9,183 bases of DNA from Firmicutes bacterium UBA7709 (GCA_002482405.1 DLFX01000289.1:1-9183); one strand, 5' to 3'. Numbered from the stretch's first letter, positions 1-7,308 are shown. Translations and numbers: made by a program. The notes: generated by a model from the sequence alone, not told the origin.

Positions 1-2246
1 GTGTACGCCGTGGAGCTGTACGCCGACAAAAGATACCCCAGAGGGATCCCCGCCAGGATACCAAGGACTGTGATGATGTTATTTTCCCTCACGAGCATGA
101 GAAAAATCTCCATTTTGCTGAACCCCAGCACCCTCAGGGAGGAAAACTCCATCTCACGCTCTCCCAGGCTGATGACGGTGGCGTTATATACGATGCAGAA
201 TCCCAGGATCCCTGCGAAAATCATCATAAAGCCGACAGAAAGGAGCGTCATGGTCATATACTCTCCATACATGTTCCGCATGTCGGCTGTGGACATGATG
301 GAGCTCACATTGGATGCCCGAAGCAGCTCTCTGTCGATGTCGGGATCGCTGGAGTCAGCGTAAACCCCGTTGATCACATCCTTTTCCAGCAGCGTGCCGC
401 CCATAGCGCCGATCTCCATATAGGCGTTCATTCCCAGGGTCTGCTTGATCACATCCTTTACCTGGATGTAAGCGTCGTCCCGGTTGGGAATATAGCTTTT
501 GATCCGGACCAGATCGCCTTTGCCGATATCCAGAGCTTTTGCCAGATTTTCCGAAATCAACATTCCGTTTTCCGGGATCTCCACCTTTTCGCCGTTTAAG
601 TCGTGAAAGGAATAAAACTTCGTATCCCTGTCCAGGCCGATGATGCTGACCGCCTGCTTTTTGCTGCCGTTGGAGAGTTCAAAGGGATATTCCAGCTTTC
701 CCTCAATGCTGTCGGCTTTAATCAGGTGTTCCATATCCCTTGCCGCGCTTTTCGGGACCGGAGTCCGAAAACCGATGTTGTAATCCATCTTCTGGAACTC
801 TGTAAAATGCTCGTTCATCATCTGACCGATCACACCCGGCATGGCGGCGGTGAAAAGCATCATGGCATAAGTCACGGCGATACCTGTCAGCACAAACGCG
901 ACGCGCTTTTTATTGCGGAAGATATTCTTGCCGATCATTTTATTGCTGAAGGAAAGCCTCCTCCAGAAGAAGGGAATATTCTCCAGCAAAATGCGCTTTC
1001 CGGCCTTTGGCGATTCCGTCCGCATGGCGTCTGCCGGAGCGATTTTCAACACGCCTCTGGCTCCGACGAGGCCGGACAGGGCGCAGAACACGGCGGAAAG
1101 CAGCATGGCGTAGATCAGGAAAGAATAATAAAATTCGATCCTCAGCAGTGGAATATTGAAATACTGGAGATAAAGCCTTGTCATTCCTCCGGCCAGAGCC
1201 ATCCCAAAGATCGCGCCTGCCGCTCCTCCGAGAGTCCCGCAAACCAGCGCGTATTTGACGTAGTGGAACAATACCTGGCCGTTGCTGTATCCGAGTGCCT
1301 TCAATATACCAATTTTAATCCGGTCTTTCTTCACAAGACGGGAAAGCATCATCATCAAAATGAGCCCGGCAACCAGGAGGAAAACGATAGGGATGGAATT
1401 TGCCATGGTATCGAGCTGGGTCAGCTCCTGTTGAATCACCGAATTGCTCATCTGGTCTTTCTGTTTTATTGTCTGCCTGACTCCATATCCCTGGAGGGCG
1501 TCCTCAACATTGTCGATCAGGGCATCTTCATCGGCGCCGCTTTCATAGCTTATGAGCATTTCGTTGTAGCTGCCGGGGAGGCCCGCGGCCTGCCGTCCGA
1601 AGTCTTCCGACACATAGCCTACCCCGAAGGTCTTATTGTCGGGTATGATGGACTGGGCGTTTTCCATCAGGTATATATATTCCGGATTTGCGACGATCCC
1701 GGCTACCTTCAGAGTATACTGAAGGCCCCCCGCCTGGATTTTGATCTCATCTCCGGCGCTGATCCCTCTGGCTTTTGCAAACTGGTCGATCAGCAATATC
1801 TCATTGCGGCCTCCGGATATCGGCTTTCCCTTCAACAGGGTGGATTTGCTGAGCTCGTCTCCCTTTCCCGCCGTGGTGACCAGCCGGAGGTTTACCCGCT
1901 CATTTTCGTCCTCTGTGATCATGGGCACGTCTACCGTGACTCTGCCCATGGCCTGCTTTACTCCTTCAATGTCCGCGATCCGTTTTACTTCCTGGCTGGG
2001 AACCGCGCCGGTTTCCAGAAAGAGGTCCGCGAAATTGTTTTCGGTATAATAATCCTTTACCGTGTTATCCATGTTTATGGAGGTCATATTCAGGGCGGTA
2101 AAGGTCGCGACGCCCATTGTGATAATGGTCACCACCGCGATGAACTGGCCTTTGGAGCGTCCGATCATGCGCGCAAGCATTCTATCCATTTTAGAAAGCC
2201 CGGTTCTGCGCCGCTTTCCCTTTTGATCGCTGCGGTCTTTTACCAT
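1..2246 (-). CDS. ABC transporter permease with two FtsX domains (MacB-like), 3' end outside the window
   Basis: Membrane subunit of an ABC exporter, partner of the ATPase encoded just upstream. The reading frame is open from the ATG at 2246 to the left edge: 748 codons, no stop. Domain order is a basic cytoplasmic N-terminus, a membrane helix at about residues 34-54, an extracellular MacB_PCD-like domain (about 58-282), a first FtsX core with three helices (about 284-305, 331-352, 371-393), another helix (about 447-472), a second extracellular domain (about 473-663), and a second FtsX core (about 665-690, 721-748) that is cut off. Its last helix must lie beyond the window. The line KIGILKALGYS after the second helix is typical FtsX/LolC-type sequence. 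The start is supported by AGAGGA upstream and by a 7-nt overlap with the end of the ATPase gene, which implies translational coupling. In Gram-positive bacteria such permeases export or sense peptides, antibiotics or lipids; substrate unknown. Confidence 0.9.
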   Translation of the reverse strand, partial: MVKDRSDQKGKRRRTGLSKMDRMLARMIGRSKGQFIAVVTIITMGVATFTALNMTSINMDNTVKDYYTENNFADLFLETGAVPSQEVKRIADIEGVKQAMGRVTVDVPMITEDENERVNLRLVTTAGKGDELSKSTLLKGKPISGGRNEILLIDQFAKARGISAGDEIKIQAGGLQYTLKVAGIVANPEYIYLMENAQSIIPDNKTFGVGYVSEDFGRQAAGLPGSYNEMLISYESGADEDALIDNVEDALQGYGVRQTIKQKDQMSNSVIQQELTQLDTMANSIPIVFLLVAGLILMMMLSRLVKKDRIKIGILKALGYSNGQVLFHYVKYALVCGTLGGAAGAIFGMALAGGMTRLYLQYFNIPLLRIEFYYSFLIYAMLLSAVFCALSGLVGARGVLKIAPADAMRTESPKAGKRILLENIPFFWRRLSFSNKMIGKNIFRNKKRVAFVLTGIAVTYAMMLFTAAMPGVIGQMMNEHFTEFQKMDYNIGFRTPVPKSAARDMEHLIKADSIEGKLEYPFELSNGSKKQAVSIIGLDRDTKFYSFHDLNGEKVEIPENGMLISENLAKALDIGKGDLVRIKSYIPNRDDAYIQVKDVIKQTLGMNAYMEIGAMGGTLLEKDVINGVYADSSDPDIDRELLRASNVSSIMSTADMRNMYGEYMTMTLLSVGFMMIFAGILGFCIVYNATVISLGEREMEFSSLRVLGFSKMEIFLMLVRENNIITVLGILAGIPLGYLLSAYSSTAY

Positions 2247-2941
2247 TTGATATCCTCTGGAGCCATTGGGCTCTCATTGACATGGTCGTCGATGATCCTG
2301 CCGCTTCTCATTTTGATCACCCGGTCCGCCATATAGGCGATGTCCGAGTTATGCGTAATGACGACGACGGTCTTTCCCATCTCCCGGTTTACCTTTCGAA
2401 GCAGGCCCAGGATAGCGATGCCGGTGTTGAAGTCCAGGGCGCCGGTAGGCTCGTCGCAGAGCAGGAGTTCGGGGTTTTTCGCCACGGCCCTGGCGATGGA
2501 AACCCTTTGCTGTTCGCCTCCGCTCATCTGGGCTGGAAAATGGTCCCGCCGTTCCGATAGTCCCACCGCCGCCAGAATTTCGTCGATCGGCAGGGGATCC
2601 TGTGAAATTTCCGTAGCCAGCTCCACGTTTTCCTCAGCAGTCAGGTTTGCCATGATGTTGTAAAACTGAAAGACAAAGCCCACCTTATTCCGGCGATATT
2701 CCGTCAGCTCCCGTTCGTTATAGGCGGTGATCTCCGCGCCTCGGAGAAAAGCTTTCCCCGAGGTAGGCAGATCCATTCCGCCGACGATATTCAAAAGGGT
2801 GCTCTTCCCGGAACCGCTGGGTCCGAGGATCACCACGAATTCTCCTTCCTGTATCTCAAAAGAGGCGTCCTGAAGCGCTTTTACCTCAATTTCACCCATC
2901 TGATAGCTCTTGGACAGGCTCTCAGCCTTTAAAATAATCAT
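2240..2941 (-). CDS. ABC transporter ATP-binding protein (MacB/LolD type)
   Basis: Cytoplasmic ATPase subunit (233 aa) that powers the FtsX-type permease that follows. All catalytic elements are visible: Walker A GPSGSGKST (residues 40-48), Q-loop Gln92, signature MSGGEQQR (139-146), Walker B ELLLCDEP with D163-E164, D-loop near 167-170, and the switch His197 in VITH. The length and the text around the motifs are those of the LolD/MacB/SalX ATPases. The start is set at the ATG at 2941 because AAAGGA lies 6 nt upstream and MIILKAESLSKSY is the usual family N-terminus; an in-frame TTG at 2956 is less likely. It is the first gene of the exporter unit, expressed from the promoter at 2982-3009 with an operator-like palindrome between promoter and RBS. 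Nothing looks broken. Confidence 0.96.
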   Translation of the reverse strand: MIILKAESLSKSYQMGEIEVKALQDASFEIQEGEFVVILGPSGSGKSTLLNIVGGMDLPTSGKAFLRGAEITAYNERELTEYRRNKVGFVFQFYNIMANLTAEENVELATEISQDPLPIDEILAAVGLSERRDHFPAQMSGGEQQRVSIARAVAKNPELLLCDEPTGALDFNTGIAILGLLRKVNREMGKTVVVITHNSDIAYMADRVIKMRSGRIIDDHVNESPMAPEDIKW

Positions 2942-2954
2942 TCCTATTCCTTTC

Positions 2955-2984
2955 AATGTTAGTTAGTCTATTCTAACCAACATT
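2955..2984 (-). promoter_or_regulatory. Operator-like inverted repeat of the exporter promoter
   Basis: Two 12-bp arms, AATGTTAGTTAG and CTAACCAACATT, are separated by TCTATT and match as an inverted repeat at 11 of 12 positions (2961/2978 is the mismatch). The site begins inside the -10 box (2982-2987) and covers the predicted transcription start. A bound repressor would therefore block initiation of the ABC genes. The adjacent TetR-family protein is the obvious candidate ligand; this is inference from position and symmetry. Confidence 0.75.
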
Positions 2985-3009
2985 ATACACCGAAATCCTA
3001 TGGAGTCAA
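2982..3009 (-). promoter_or_regulatory. Sigma-A-type promoter of the ABC exporter genes
   Basis: On the minus strand TTGACT (3004-3009) is followed by a 16-nt spacer and a consensus TATAAT (2982-2987). The predicted start is near 2975, leaving a leader of about 34 nt before the ATPase ATG. The -35 box overlaps the last codons and stop of the tetR gene, so the exporter can be transcribed independently of tetR although both genes point the same way with no terminator between them. Confidence 0.8.
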
Positions 3010-3635
3010 TCTAATGTACCGTGGCTTCCCAGCCCGTGCTTCATAAAATCGATCAAACTGTCGAGGTCATCGACCACCTCATCAAAACTTATATCTCCGC
3101 TCCTGAAATCAAAGAGCTCATCAAATCTTACCAGCAGGTACGCCACCACCTTTGCCGCGAAGTGTTCCGATATGCCGGGTCTGATGTCCCCATGCCGGAC
3201 CGCCTTTTCTATCAGATCTTCGAAATACCTTTCTGTGGTATCGTTCAGACTGTCCATGGCCACCTTATATATGTCATTCCCTTTTTCCTTGAGAAACATC
3301 AGGCCCAGCAGGTAATACCTGGGGTAATTTTTAGCGAATTCAATCCCGATCCTGACCTGAAGCTTGAGATTCTCAAAGAGGTTCGCTTCTTCACCCCGGA
3401 GGTGATCCGCCAGCCCTCTTTCCACAAATTCCACCTTTGCGTCTGCCATAGCCTGCAGCAGAAACAGATAAAGAGCCTGTTTATCCTGAAAATGATAATA
3501 AAATGTTCCCTTGCTGATCCCCGCGTTTTTTATGATGCTGTTCAGGGAGGCTTCCTCGTAGCTCTTGGCGCCAAACTCATCCAGCGCGGCTTCGATCAGC
3601 TCCGCCCTCCGGTCAAAGGATTTTACTTTCATCAT
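3006..3635 (-). CDS. TetR/AcrR-family transcriptional repressor
   Basis: DNA-binding repressor (209 aa), most likely of the ABC exporter downstream and of itself. The N-terminal TetR domain is plain: helix 1 at about residues 9-23 (RRAELIEAALDEFG), then the helix-turn-helix at about 28-50 with the family signature GISKGTFYYHF. The rest is a mostly helical C-terminal ligand and dimer domain with no recognisable subfamily signature, so the inducer is unknown. The start is the ATG at 3635, preceded by AGGAG 8 nt upstream; a second ATG follows directly at 3632 and could also serve. An in-frame TTG at 3677 has no better signal. The gene lies 64 nt upstream of the ATPase, and each has its own promoter with operator-like repeats, the standard layout of a TetR-controlled efflux locus. 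It could instead regulate other loci. Confidence 0.94.
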   Translation of the reverse strand: MMKVKSFDRRAELIEAALDEFGAKSYEEASLNSIIKNAGISKGTFYYHFQDKQALYLFLLQAMADAKVEFVERGLADHLRGEEANLFENLKLQVRIGIEFAKNYPRYYLLGLMFLKEKGNDIYKVAMDSLNDTTERYFEDLIEKAVRHGDIRPGISEHFAAKVVAYLLVRFDELFDFRSGDISFDEVVDDLDSLIDFMKHGLGSHGTLD

Positions 3636-3703
3636 CTTTTTTACTCCTGTCTTTATATACCCCTCCTTGCAAGGCAACCCGTCGGGGCAGGGTAAACGTA
3701 CTT

Positions 3704-3737
3704 GTCTAAACCACGTGGTCTAAACCGGGTGGTCTAC
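3704..3737 (-). promoter_or_regulatory. Tandem operator-like repeats at the tetR promoter
   Basis: Two 14-bp direct repeats, GTCTAAACCACGTG (3704-3717) and GTCTAAACCGGGTG (3718-3731), run into a partial third copy (GTCTA). Each repeat junction forms a dyad: ACCACGTGGT (3710-3719) is a perfect 10-bp palindrome within TAAACCACGTGGTCTA, and TAAACCGGGTGGTCTA is a degenerate second copy. They lie directly downstream of the tetR -10 box, over the predicted start, as expected for an autoregulatory repressor site that can hold two dimers. Binding by this TetR is inferred. Confidence 0.65.
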
Positions 3738-3740
3738 TAT

Positions 3741-3769
3741 AATATAGTCCTTGTATTTTGAGCTGTCAA
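3741..3769 (-). promoter_or_regulatory. Sigma-A-type promoter of the tetR gene
   Basis: A perfect -35 TTGACA (3764-3769) is separated by exactly 17 nt from TATATT (3741-3746) on the minus strand, with the start expected near 3734. The -35 begins about 18 nt after the T-tract of the terminator of the preceding operon, so transcription of tetR is insulated from the glycosyltransferase genes. Confidence 0.85.
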
Positions 3770-3786
3770 TCATTATTTTTTGCAAT

Positions 3787-3815
3787 AAAAAAGCCGCCTC
3801 AGTTTTGGAGGCGGC
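3787..3815 (-). terminator. Rho-independent terminator of the acyltransferase/GT8 operon
   Basis: On the minus strand GCCGCCTC and GAGGCGGC form a perfect 8-bp GC-rich stem around a 7-nt loop, followed by TTTTTT (3787-3792). The ascending arm and loop lie inside the last codons of the acyltransferase gene (stop at 3799-3801), so the terminator is built into the coding end of the operon. Confidence 0.93.
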
Positions 3816-4698
3816 CCGAAATCATGGGATTCTTCCGCTCCGCGGGCGGTATCCATCCGGCGATATCGTCGGGTTCAAACCGGTAGTCCAGCGGTTTTCC
3901 ATAGGCCGCTTCGTAAGCGGCCTTTTTCTGCAGGTGATCCCGCTCGCACATGACCAGGCTGTTTTCCCTTGCATTTTTTGCCGGGTCAGGAAAAATCGGC
4001 GGCAGGACATGCAGGACATACCGCACCTTGTGAAAGGAAGGCGCGTCCAACTCCTCCAGGTCGCGTATCTCAACAAAACAGGATATCACCGGCACGCCGA
4101 ATTTCGCCGCATAGTAGTAAGCGCCGCGTTTTGGCGGCCGGGGTTTGCGGTAGTTGAACCACATTTCCTGCTCCGGATAGATCAAAATGAAATTTTTTTC
4201 TTTCAGCAGGTTCCACAGCAGGGATTCAAAGTGCTCCGCGATATAGCTCTGCCTCATGCTGACGGGAAAGGTGTCCGCATAGTTCATCAGATATCCGATC
4301 CAGCCGGACATGGCAAAATTGCTTTCATTGCTTGCGATGCAGAGCTTTTTTCTGCCTGCCGCGAGAGCAAGCATGCGAAGGGCCGTATTGTCGACGGGAT
4401 TGAAATGATTGCTCGTGAGAATCGCGCCGCCGGCAATCCCTATGACGTTTTCAAGCCCGAGGATCTCCGTGTCCGCGTTTATTTTTTTGCTGGCCGTATT
4501 TGCGGCCCACCGCGCGATCCGGTTGTTCACCCGAAAGCCCAGGGTCGCCCGCTTTTCCAGATAGCGCCGGAGCAGGTCCTGTCCCTCCTCCGCGGTCAGG
4601 ACGGGATCGTCCACCTCCACTTTGCAGTGGAAGGCGCCGCTTTCCGCCGCCTGCCGGATATTCTCGATCACCTGTTCCCGTTTTCCGCCTATGATCAT
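3799..4698 (-). CDS. PlsC-like lysophospholipid/glycerolipid acyltransferase family protein, last gene of operon
   Basis: Probable acyltransferase of the PlsC/AGPAT superfamily (299 aa), which moves acyl chains from acyl-ACP, acyl-CoA or acyl-phosphate onto a hydroxyl. Motif I is canonical H-x4-D: SNHFNPVD with His98 and Asp103. The second conserved block is YPEQEMW (174-180), with Tyr183 and R187-P188, in place of the usual EGT(R)S block; Glu176 and the basic stretch 184-190 would bind the acceptor phosphate. Residues 1-75 are a charged, helical extension, and the C-terminal 60 residues lie beyond the catalytic core. No clear membrane helix or signal peptide, so probably a peripheral protein on the inner membrane face. 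The start ATG at 4698 overlaps the preceding stop as ATGA, with GAGGAG 5 nt upstream. It ends within the operon terminator. The acceptor is unknown; the neighbouring glycosyltransferases suggest a glycolipid. It is distantly related to the first gene of the operon. Confidence 0.87.
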   Translation of the reverse strand: MIIGGKREQVIENIRQAAESGAFHCKVEVDDPVLTAEEGQDLLRRYLEKRATLGFRVNNRIARWAANTASKKINADTEILGLENVIGIAGGAILTSNHFNPVDNTALRMLALAAGRKKLCIASNESNFAMSGWIGYLMNYADTFPVSMRQSYIAEHFESLLWNLLKEKNFILIYPEQEMWFNYRKPRPPKRGAYYYAAKFGVPVISCFVEIRDLEELDAPSFHKVRYVLHVLPPIFPDPAKNARENSLVMCERDHLQKKAAYEAAYGKPLDYRFEPDDIAGWIPPAERKNPMISGRLQN

Positions 4699-5657
4699 AA
4701 ACGCTCCTCTTTCCCTGAATCAAACACCGCCCGGAAGGTCACTTCTCCGGCGGCGATCTCTTCCGCCCTGGTCAGCATCAGCTCCAGATGCTCCCGATCG
4801 GACTGCCGTTCTTTTTCACCGTACCGGGCTTTCACGTCCATGATCTCCGGGAGATAGCCCGTGTCCCCGGCATACTTCCAAAAGTGCGACTCGTACTGCA
4901 CATCTTCGTAACACCAGGGCTTTTCAAACAGATTATAATGAACGAGCTTCGGCTCTTTCATGGGTTCCTTTCCCTTGGTCGGCATGGCGTCCCAATGGGG
5001 AGGCAGAAAAACGATCCTGCCCCGGCACAGGGCGTTGAGATAGTCCTGATCCGGCGCGATGCAGTCAAAGTGATATCTATTCATGAGCTCCAAAAAGCGC
5101 TGTTCAAGCCCCACCTCCCGCAGCCGCTTCAGGTTCATCAGCAGCACGCCGGAGTTGATATAATGATATTTATCGATGCCGACGGCGTTTTCTATGTAGT
5201 TTGCAAAGGGAGGCACGTCGACTACGGAGTGATCCGCCGCCGCCGCGATGAGATTGCCTCCCAGATCTGTCCGATACAGCTCCGAGATATCCCCCGGCAC
5301 GACGATATCGCTGTCCAGGTAGATGGCCTTGTCGTATTCCGGGAACATGACCGGGATGAACAGGCGAAAAAAGATGGTAAGGGTGAAATAATCCGCCCTG
5401 AGCCGGTTGCCGATCCGGTCCGAGATGTGATCCAGCCTGTTTTCCATGGGGACAAACCGAATCTCAAAATGATCCGCCCCAAGGCCGGCAAGCCTTTTCC
5501 GGTTTTGTTCGCTGAGCCCCTCGCAGAGCACCGTCGCTATGTAGTCATACTCTGTTGAAGCGTTTTGAACGATGGATGCGAGAGCCACGCTCAGAAATGG
5601 CGCATAGCTGTCGTCGATAGAAAAAAAGATCGGGATCGTTTCCTTCTTTTGGTTCAT
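4695..5657 (-). CDS. Glycosyltransferase family 8 protein (second of pair)
   Basis: Retaining glycosyltransferase (320 aa) of the GT8 family, which transfers glucose or galactose from a UDP-sugar. The fold signature is complete: N-terminal strand IPIFFSIDDSYAPFLSVAL (about residues 8-26), the metal-binding DxD in YLDSD (D115, D117), the INSGVLLMNL block (167-176), PDQDYLN (202-208), and the metal ligand His240 in KLVHYNLFEKPW, the last of which is typical of bacterial LgtC/RfaJ-like members. The roughly 60-residue tail (about 255-320) is charged and could contact membrane or partner. No signal peptide, so cytoplasmic. Its ATG at 5657 follows AGAGGAG after a 24-nt gap, and its stop overlaps the next ATG. 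The pairing with a second, diverged GT8 suggests consecutive sugar additions to one acceptor; donor and linkage cannot be read from sequence. Confidence 0.94.
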   Translation of the reverse strand: MNQKKETIPIFFSIDDSYAPFLSVALASIVQNASTEYDYIATVLCEGLSEQNRKRLAGLGADHFEIRFVPMENRLDHISDRIGNRLRADYFTLTIFFRLFIPVMFPEYDKAIYLDSDIVVPGDISELYRTDLGGNLIAAAADHSVVDVPPFANYIENAVGIDKYHYINSGVLLMNLKRLREVGLEQRFLELMNRYHFDCIAPDQDYLNALCRGRIVFLPPHWDAMPTKGKEPMKEPKLVHYNLFEKPWCYEDVQYESHFWKYAGDTGYLPEIMDVKARYGEKERQSDREHLELMLTRAEEIAAGEVTFRAVFDSGKEERL

Positions 5658-5681
5658 CTTAAAACTCCTCTTCTCAATATT

Positions 5682-6527
5682 TTAATTGATATTCGGCTTG
5701 ACCGTCCTGATTTCAGACAGCCGTCTCCTGTATTCGTCAAACAGCTCATCGTATTCGTGGATCTTGAGCAGGCGGTGCACCTTTTCGATCTCCCAGGGCT
5801 TGACCTTCATGGCGTGAAGCCATGGAAAGAAGCGAAAGCTCGTGGTGAAATGCTGCAAAACCGTATCCTTGTGCAGCTTGCGCTGCTCATTGAACCGGCG
5901 GGGACAAGTCTTTTTAGAAACCGCCAGCTTGTTCAGCGCCGATTGGTCCGGCATAAACATTTTCTTTTCGGTGCAGAGCTTCCTGCAGCGGCGCAGCAGG
6001 CCGGTTTCCCGGATTTTTTTCAGATTCATCAGCAAAACCCCTGAATTCTGGTAGTCAAAACGCAGAAAATGTCTTCGGAAAAACCAGCGGCCGTAGTGAT
6101 CCAGCACCCCGGCAAATTCATAGGCTGAAATATCCTGTCGGTAGAATTCCCCGCAGCTTGTCCGGCAAACGACGTCGTTGTCCAGATAGAGGATCTTCTC
6201 CGGCAGCTCCGGTATTTCGTCCGCAAACAGGCGAAGCATGCAGTATGGCGTGAAGCGGGTGCCGAGGTTCATCACCGGCAGCTCTCTGTAAAACTGTCCC
6301 GTTACGTCGATCAAAACCACAAAATTATCCGGATCAGCCTGCTTCACAAGCCGGTCCGCATAGCCCGCAAAAGTGTCGGATATGGGAAAATAAACGGTTT
6401 CCCCATATCCCAGACTCATGGTCAGCAAATAGATATGCAAGGGCTCCCCCGCGTTTTTCAGCAAGGACAGGATGGAAATCAGCAGACCGTCTTCGGTCTT
6501 ATCGTTGCCGCAATACAGAATATTCAT
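5682..6527 (-). CDS. Glycosyltransferase family 8 protein (first of pair)
   Basis: Second GT8 enzyme of the operon (281 aa), a retaining UDP-sugar-dependent glycosyltransferase. Visible motifs: N-terminal MNILYCGND, the DxD in YLDNDVV (D116, D118), QNSGVLLMNLKKIRE (160-174), PDQSALN (193-199) and the metal-site His226 in LQHFTTSF. Compared with its neighbour it is shorter, lacks the long charged tail, and has PDQS in place of PDQD, so the two are clearly diverged paralogues and not a recent copy. The nucleotide-binding start differs too (YCGND against FSIDD). No membrane segment is seen. The ATG at 6527 lies 1 nt after the stop of the upstream acyltransferase, and AAGGAG sits 10 nt before it inside that gene, so translation is coupled. 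Acts presumably on the same product as the other operon enzymes; specificity unknown. Confidence 0.93.
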   Translation of the reverse strand: MNILYCGNDKTEDGLLISILSLLKNAGEPLHIYLLTMSLGYGETVYFPISDTFAGYADRLVKQADPDNFVVLIDVTGQFYRELPVMNLGTRFTPYCMLRLFADEIPELPEKILYLDNDVVCRTSCGEFYRQDISAYEFAGVLDHYGRWFFRRHFLRFDYQNSGVLLMNLKKIRETGLLRRCRKLCTEKKMFMPDQSALNKLAVSKKTCPRRFNEQRKLHKDTVLQHFTTSFRFFPWLHAMKVKPWEIEKVHRLLKIHEYDELFDEYRRRLSEIRTVKPNIN

Positions 6528-6528
6528 C

Positions 6529-7308
6529 TCAATGCATCTCCTTCTGATACCGGATATAGGAGTAGGTGCTGTTTCTGCTGCGCTCCTCCATGCACTTGAA
6601 AATCTCCTTATGTAATTTTTCCTTCTGTCTTGCCTTGGGCAGCGACCGGTCCGGATAAAACGGCCCGTCCAGATAAACCGTGACGCCGGGTTTTCTTCCT
6701 CGCTTTCTCTTGTAATAGGTTGTGGTCATGCAAAAGGCCGGTTTTCCGCATTCCACCGGAAAGCCGAACGAATCGGCTGGAAAAGGGCGTATCCCGGTAT
6801 AAAAGGGCCAGACATGGGCCTCCGGGTAGAATACCACGCAATTCCGGTTTTCTATGCGCAAGCGGATGGCGCGGTTCAGCATTTTCAGCCCGCCGATGGA
6901 ATCCGGCAGCGGCAGTGCGCCCAGCATGGGCAAAAGCGGGCCAAGGACCGGTATGCCCAGGTTGGCGGGGCTCGTCACAACATACGCCCGTTTTGGGGAA
7001 ATCGCCCAAAGGGGCAGGAATGCGTCTCCGATGGGCTGGGTGTGATTCCCGTATAAAAAGTATCCCGTTCCCGCCTCCTGCCTCAGGACGGAGCGGTTTT
7101 CCACCTTCCCGTGAAGAACCGCGCGGCAATACGGAAATGCAAAAATTACGGCCAATAGATAAATGCACCTGGAAAACAGCCGGTAAAACATATTGCCATG
7201 AATCCATGTATAGTTTTCCGGCAGCCGGTTACCCTGATTCCTGCTCTCGACGAAATCGTCCGCATATGATTTAAAATATTTTATCTCCGGATCTCTGCGA
7301 TGTTTCAT
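6529..7308 (-). CDS. PlsC-like acyltransferase family protein, first gene of operon
   Basis: Probable membrane-associated acyltransferase (259 aa) of the PlsC superfamily. A single hydrophobic segment (about residues 43-60) precedes the catalytic core and would anchor it to the inner face of the membrane. The catalytic block is GNHTQPIGD (87-95): His89 and Asp95 are five residues apart, where the family standard is four (H-x4-D). The second block is FYPEAHVW (160-167) with Tyr170 and R174-P175, the same pattern as in the last gene of this operon. A GPLLPMLGALPLPD stretch (123-136) matches the region between motifs I and III in PlsC proteins. The C-terminus is strongly basic. ATG 7308 has only a weak GGA upstream; no better start is in frame. 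It leads the operon and joins the next gene with a 1-nt gap. Acyl donor and acceptor are unknown. Confidence 0.85.
   Translation of the reverse strand: MKHRRDPEIKYFKSYADDFVESRNQGNRLPENYTWIHGNMFYRLFSRCIYLLAVIFAFPYCRAVLHGKVENRSVLRQEAGTGYFLYGNHTQPIGDAFLPLWAISPKRAYVVTSPANLGIPVLGPLLPMLGALPLPDSIGGLKMLNRAIRLRIENRNCVVFYPEAHVWPFYTGIRPFPADSFGFPVECGKPAFCMTTTYYKRKRGRKPGVTVYLDGPFYPDRSLPKARQKEKLHKEIFKCMEERSRNSTYSYIRYQKEMH

Noticed and set aside
603..2336. A 577-codon open frame on the plus strand
   Set aside because: It lies opposite the FtsX permease and the end of the ATPase gene, has no recognisable domain, and its translation is rich in His, Gln and Arg as expected of an antisense shadow. The minus frame has convincing motifs and helices.
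3665..3674. Perfect palindrome CCTTGCAAGG upstream of tetR
   Set aside because: Ten bases only, between the transcription start and the RBS, with no second copy. It contains an AAGGAGG-like sequence but no start codon at a usable distance, so it is likely incidental.
3021..3695. A 224-codon plus-strand frame opposite tetR
   Set aside because: The minus strand encodes a complete TetR protein with the standard helix-turn-helix; the plus frame has no RBS or family features.
3751..4857. A 368-codon open frame on the plus strand, and a similar one at 4788-5558
   Set aside because: Antisense shadows of the acyltransferase and GT8 genes, whose catalytic motifs are clear on the minus strand. The start also lies inside the tetR promoter region.
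6608..7207. A 199-codon second frame on the minus strand inside the first acyltransferase gene
   Set aside because: Out-of-frame shadow: the acyltransferase frame has the NH-x-D block, YPE motif and a membrane anchor, whereas this frame has no motif.
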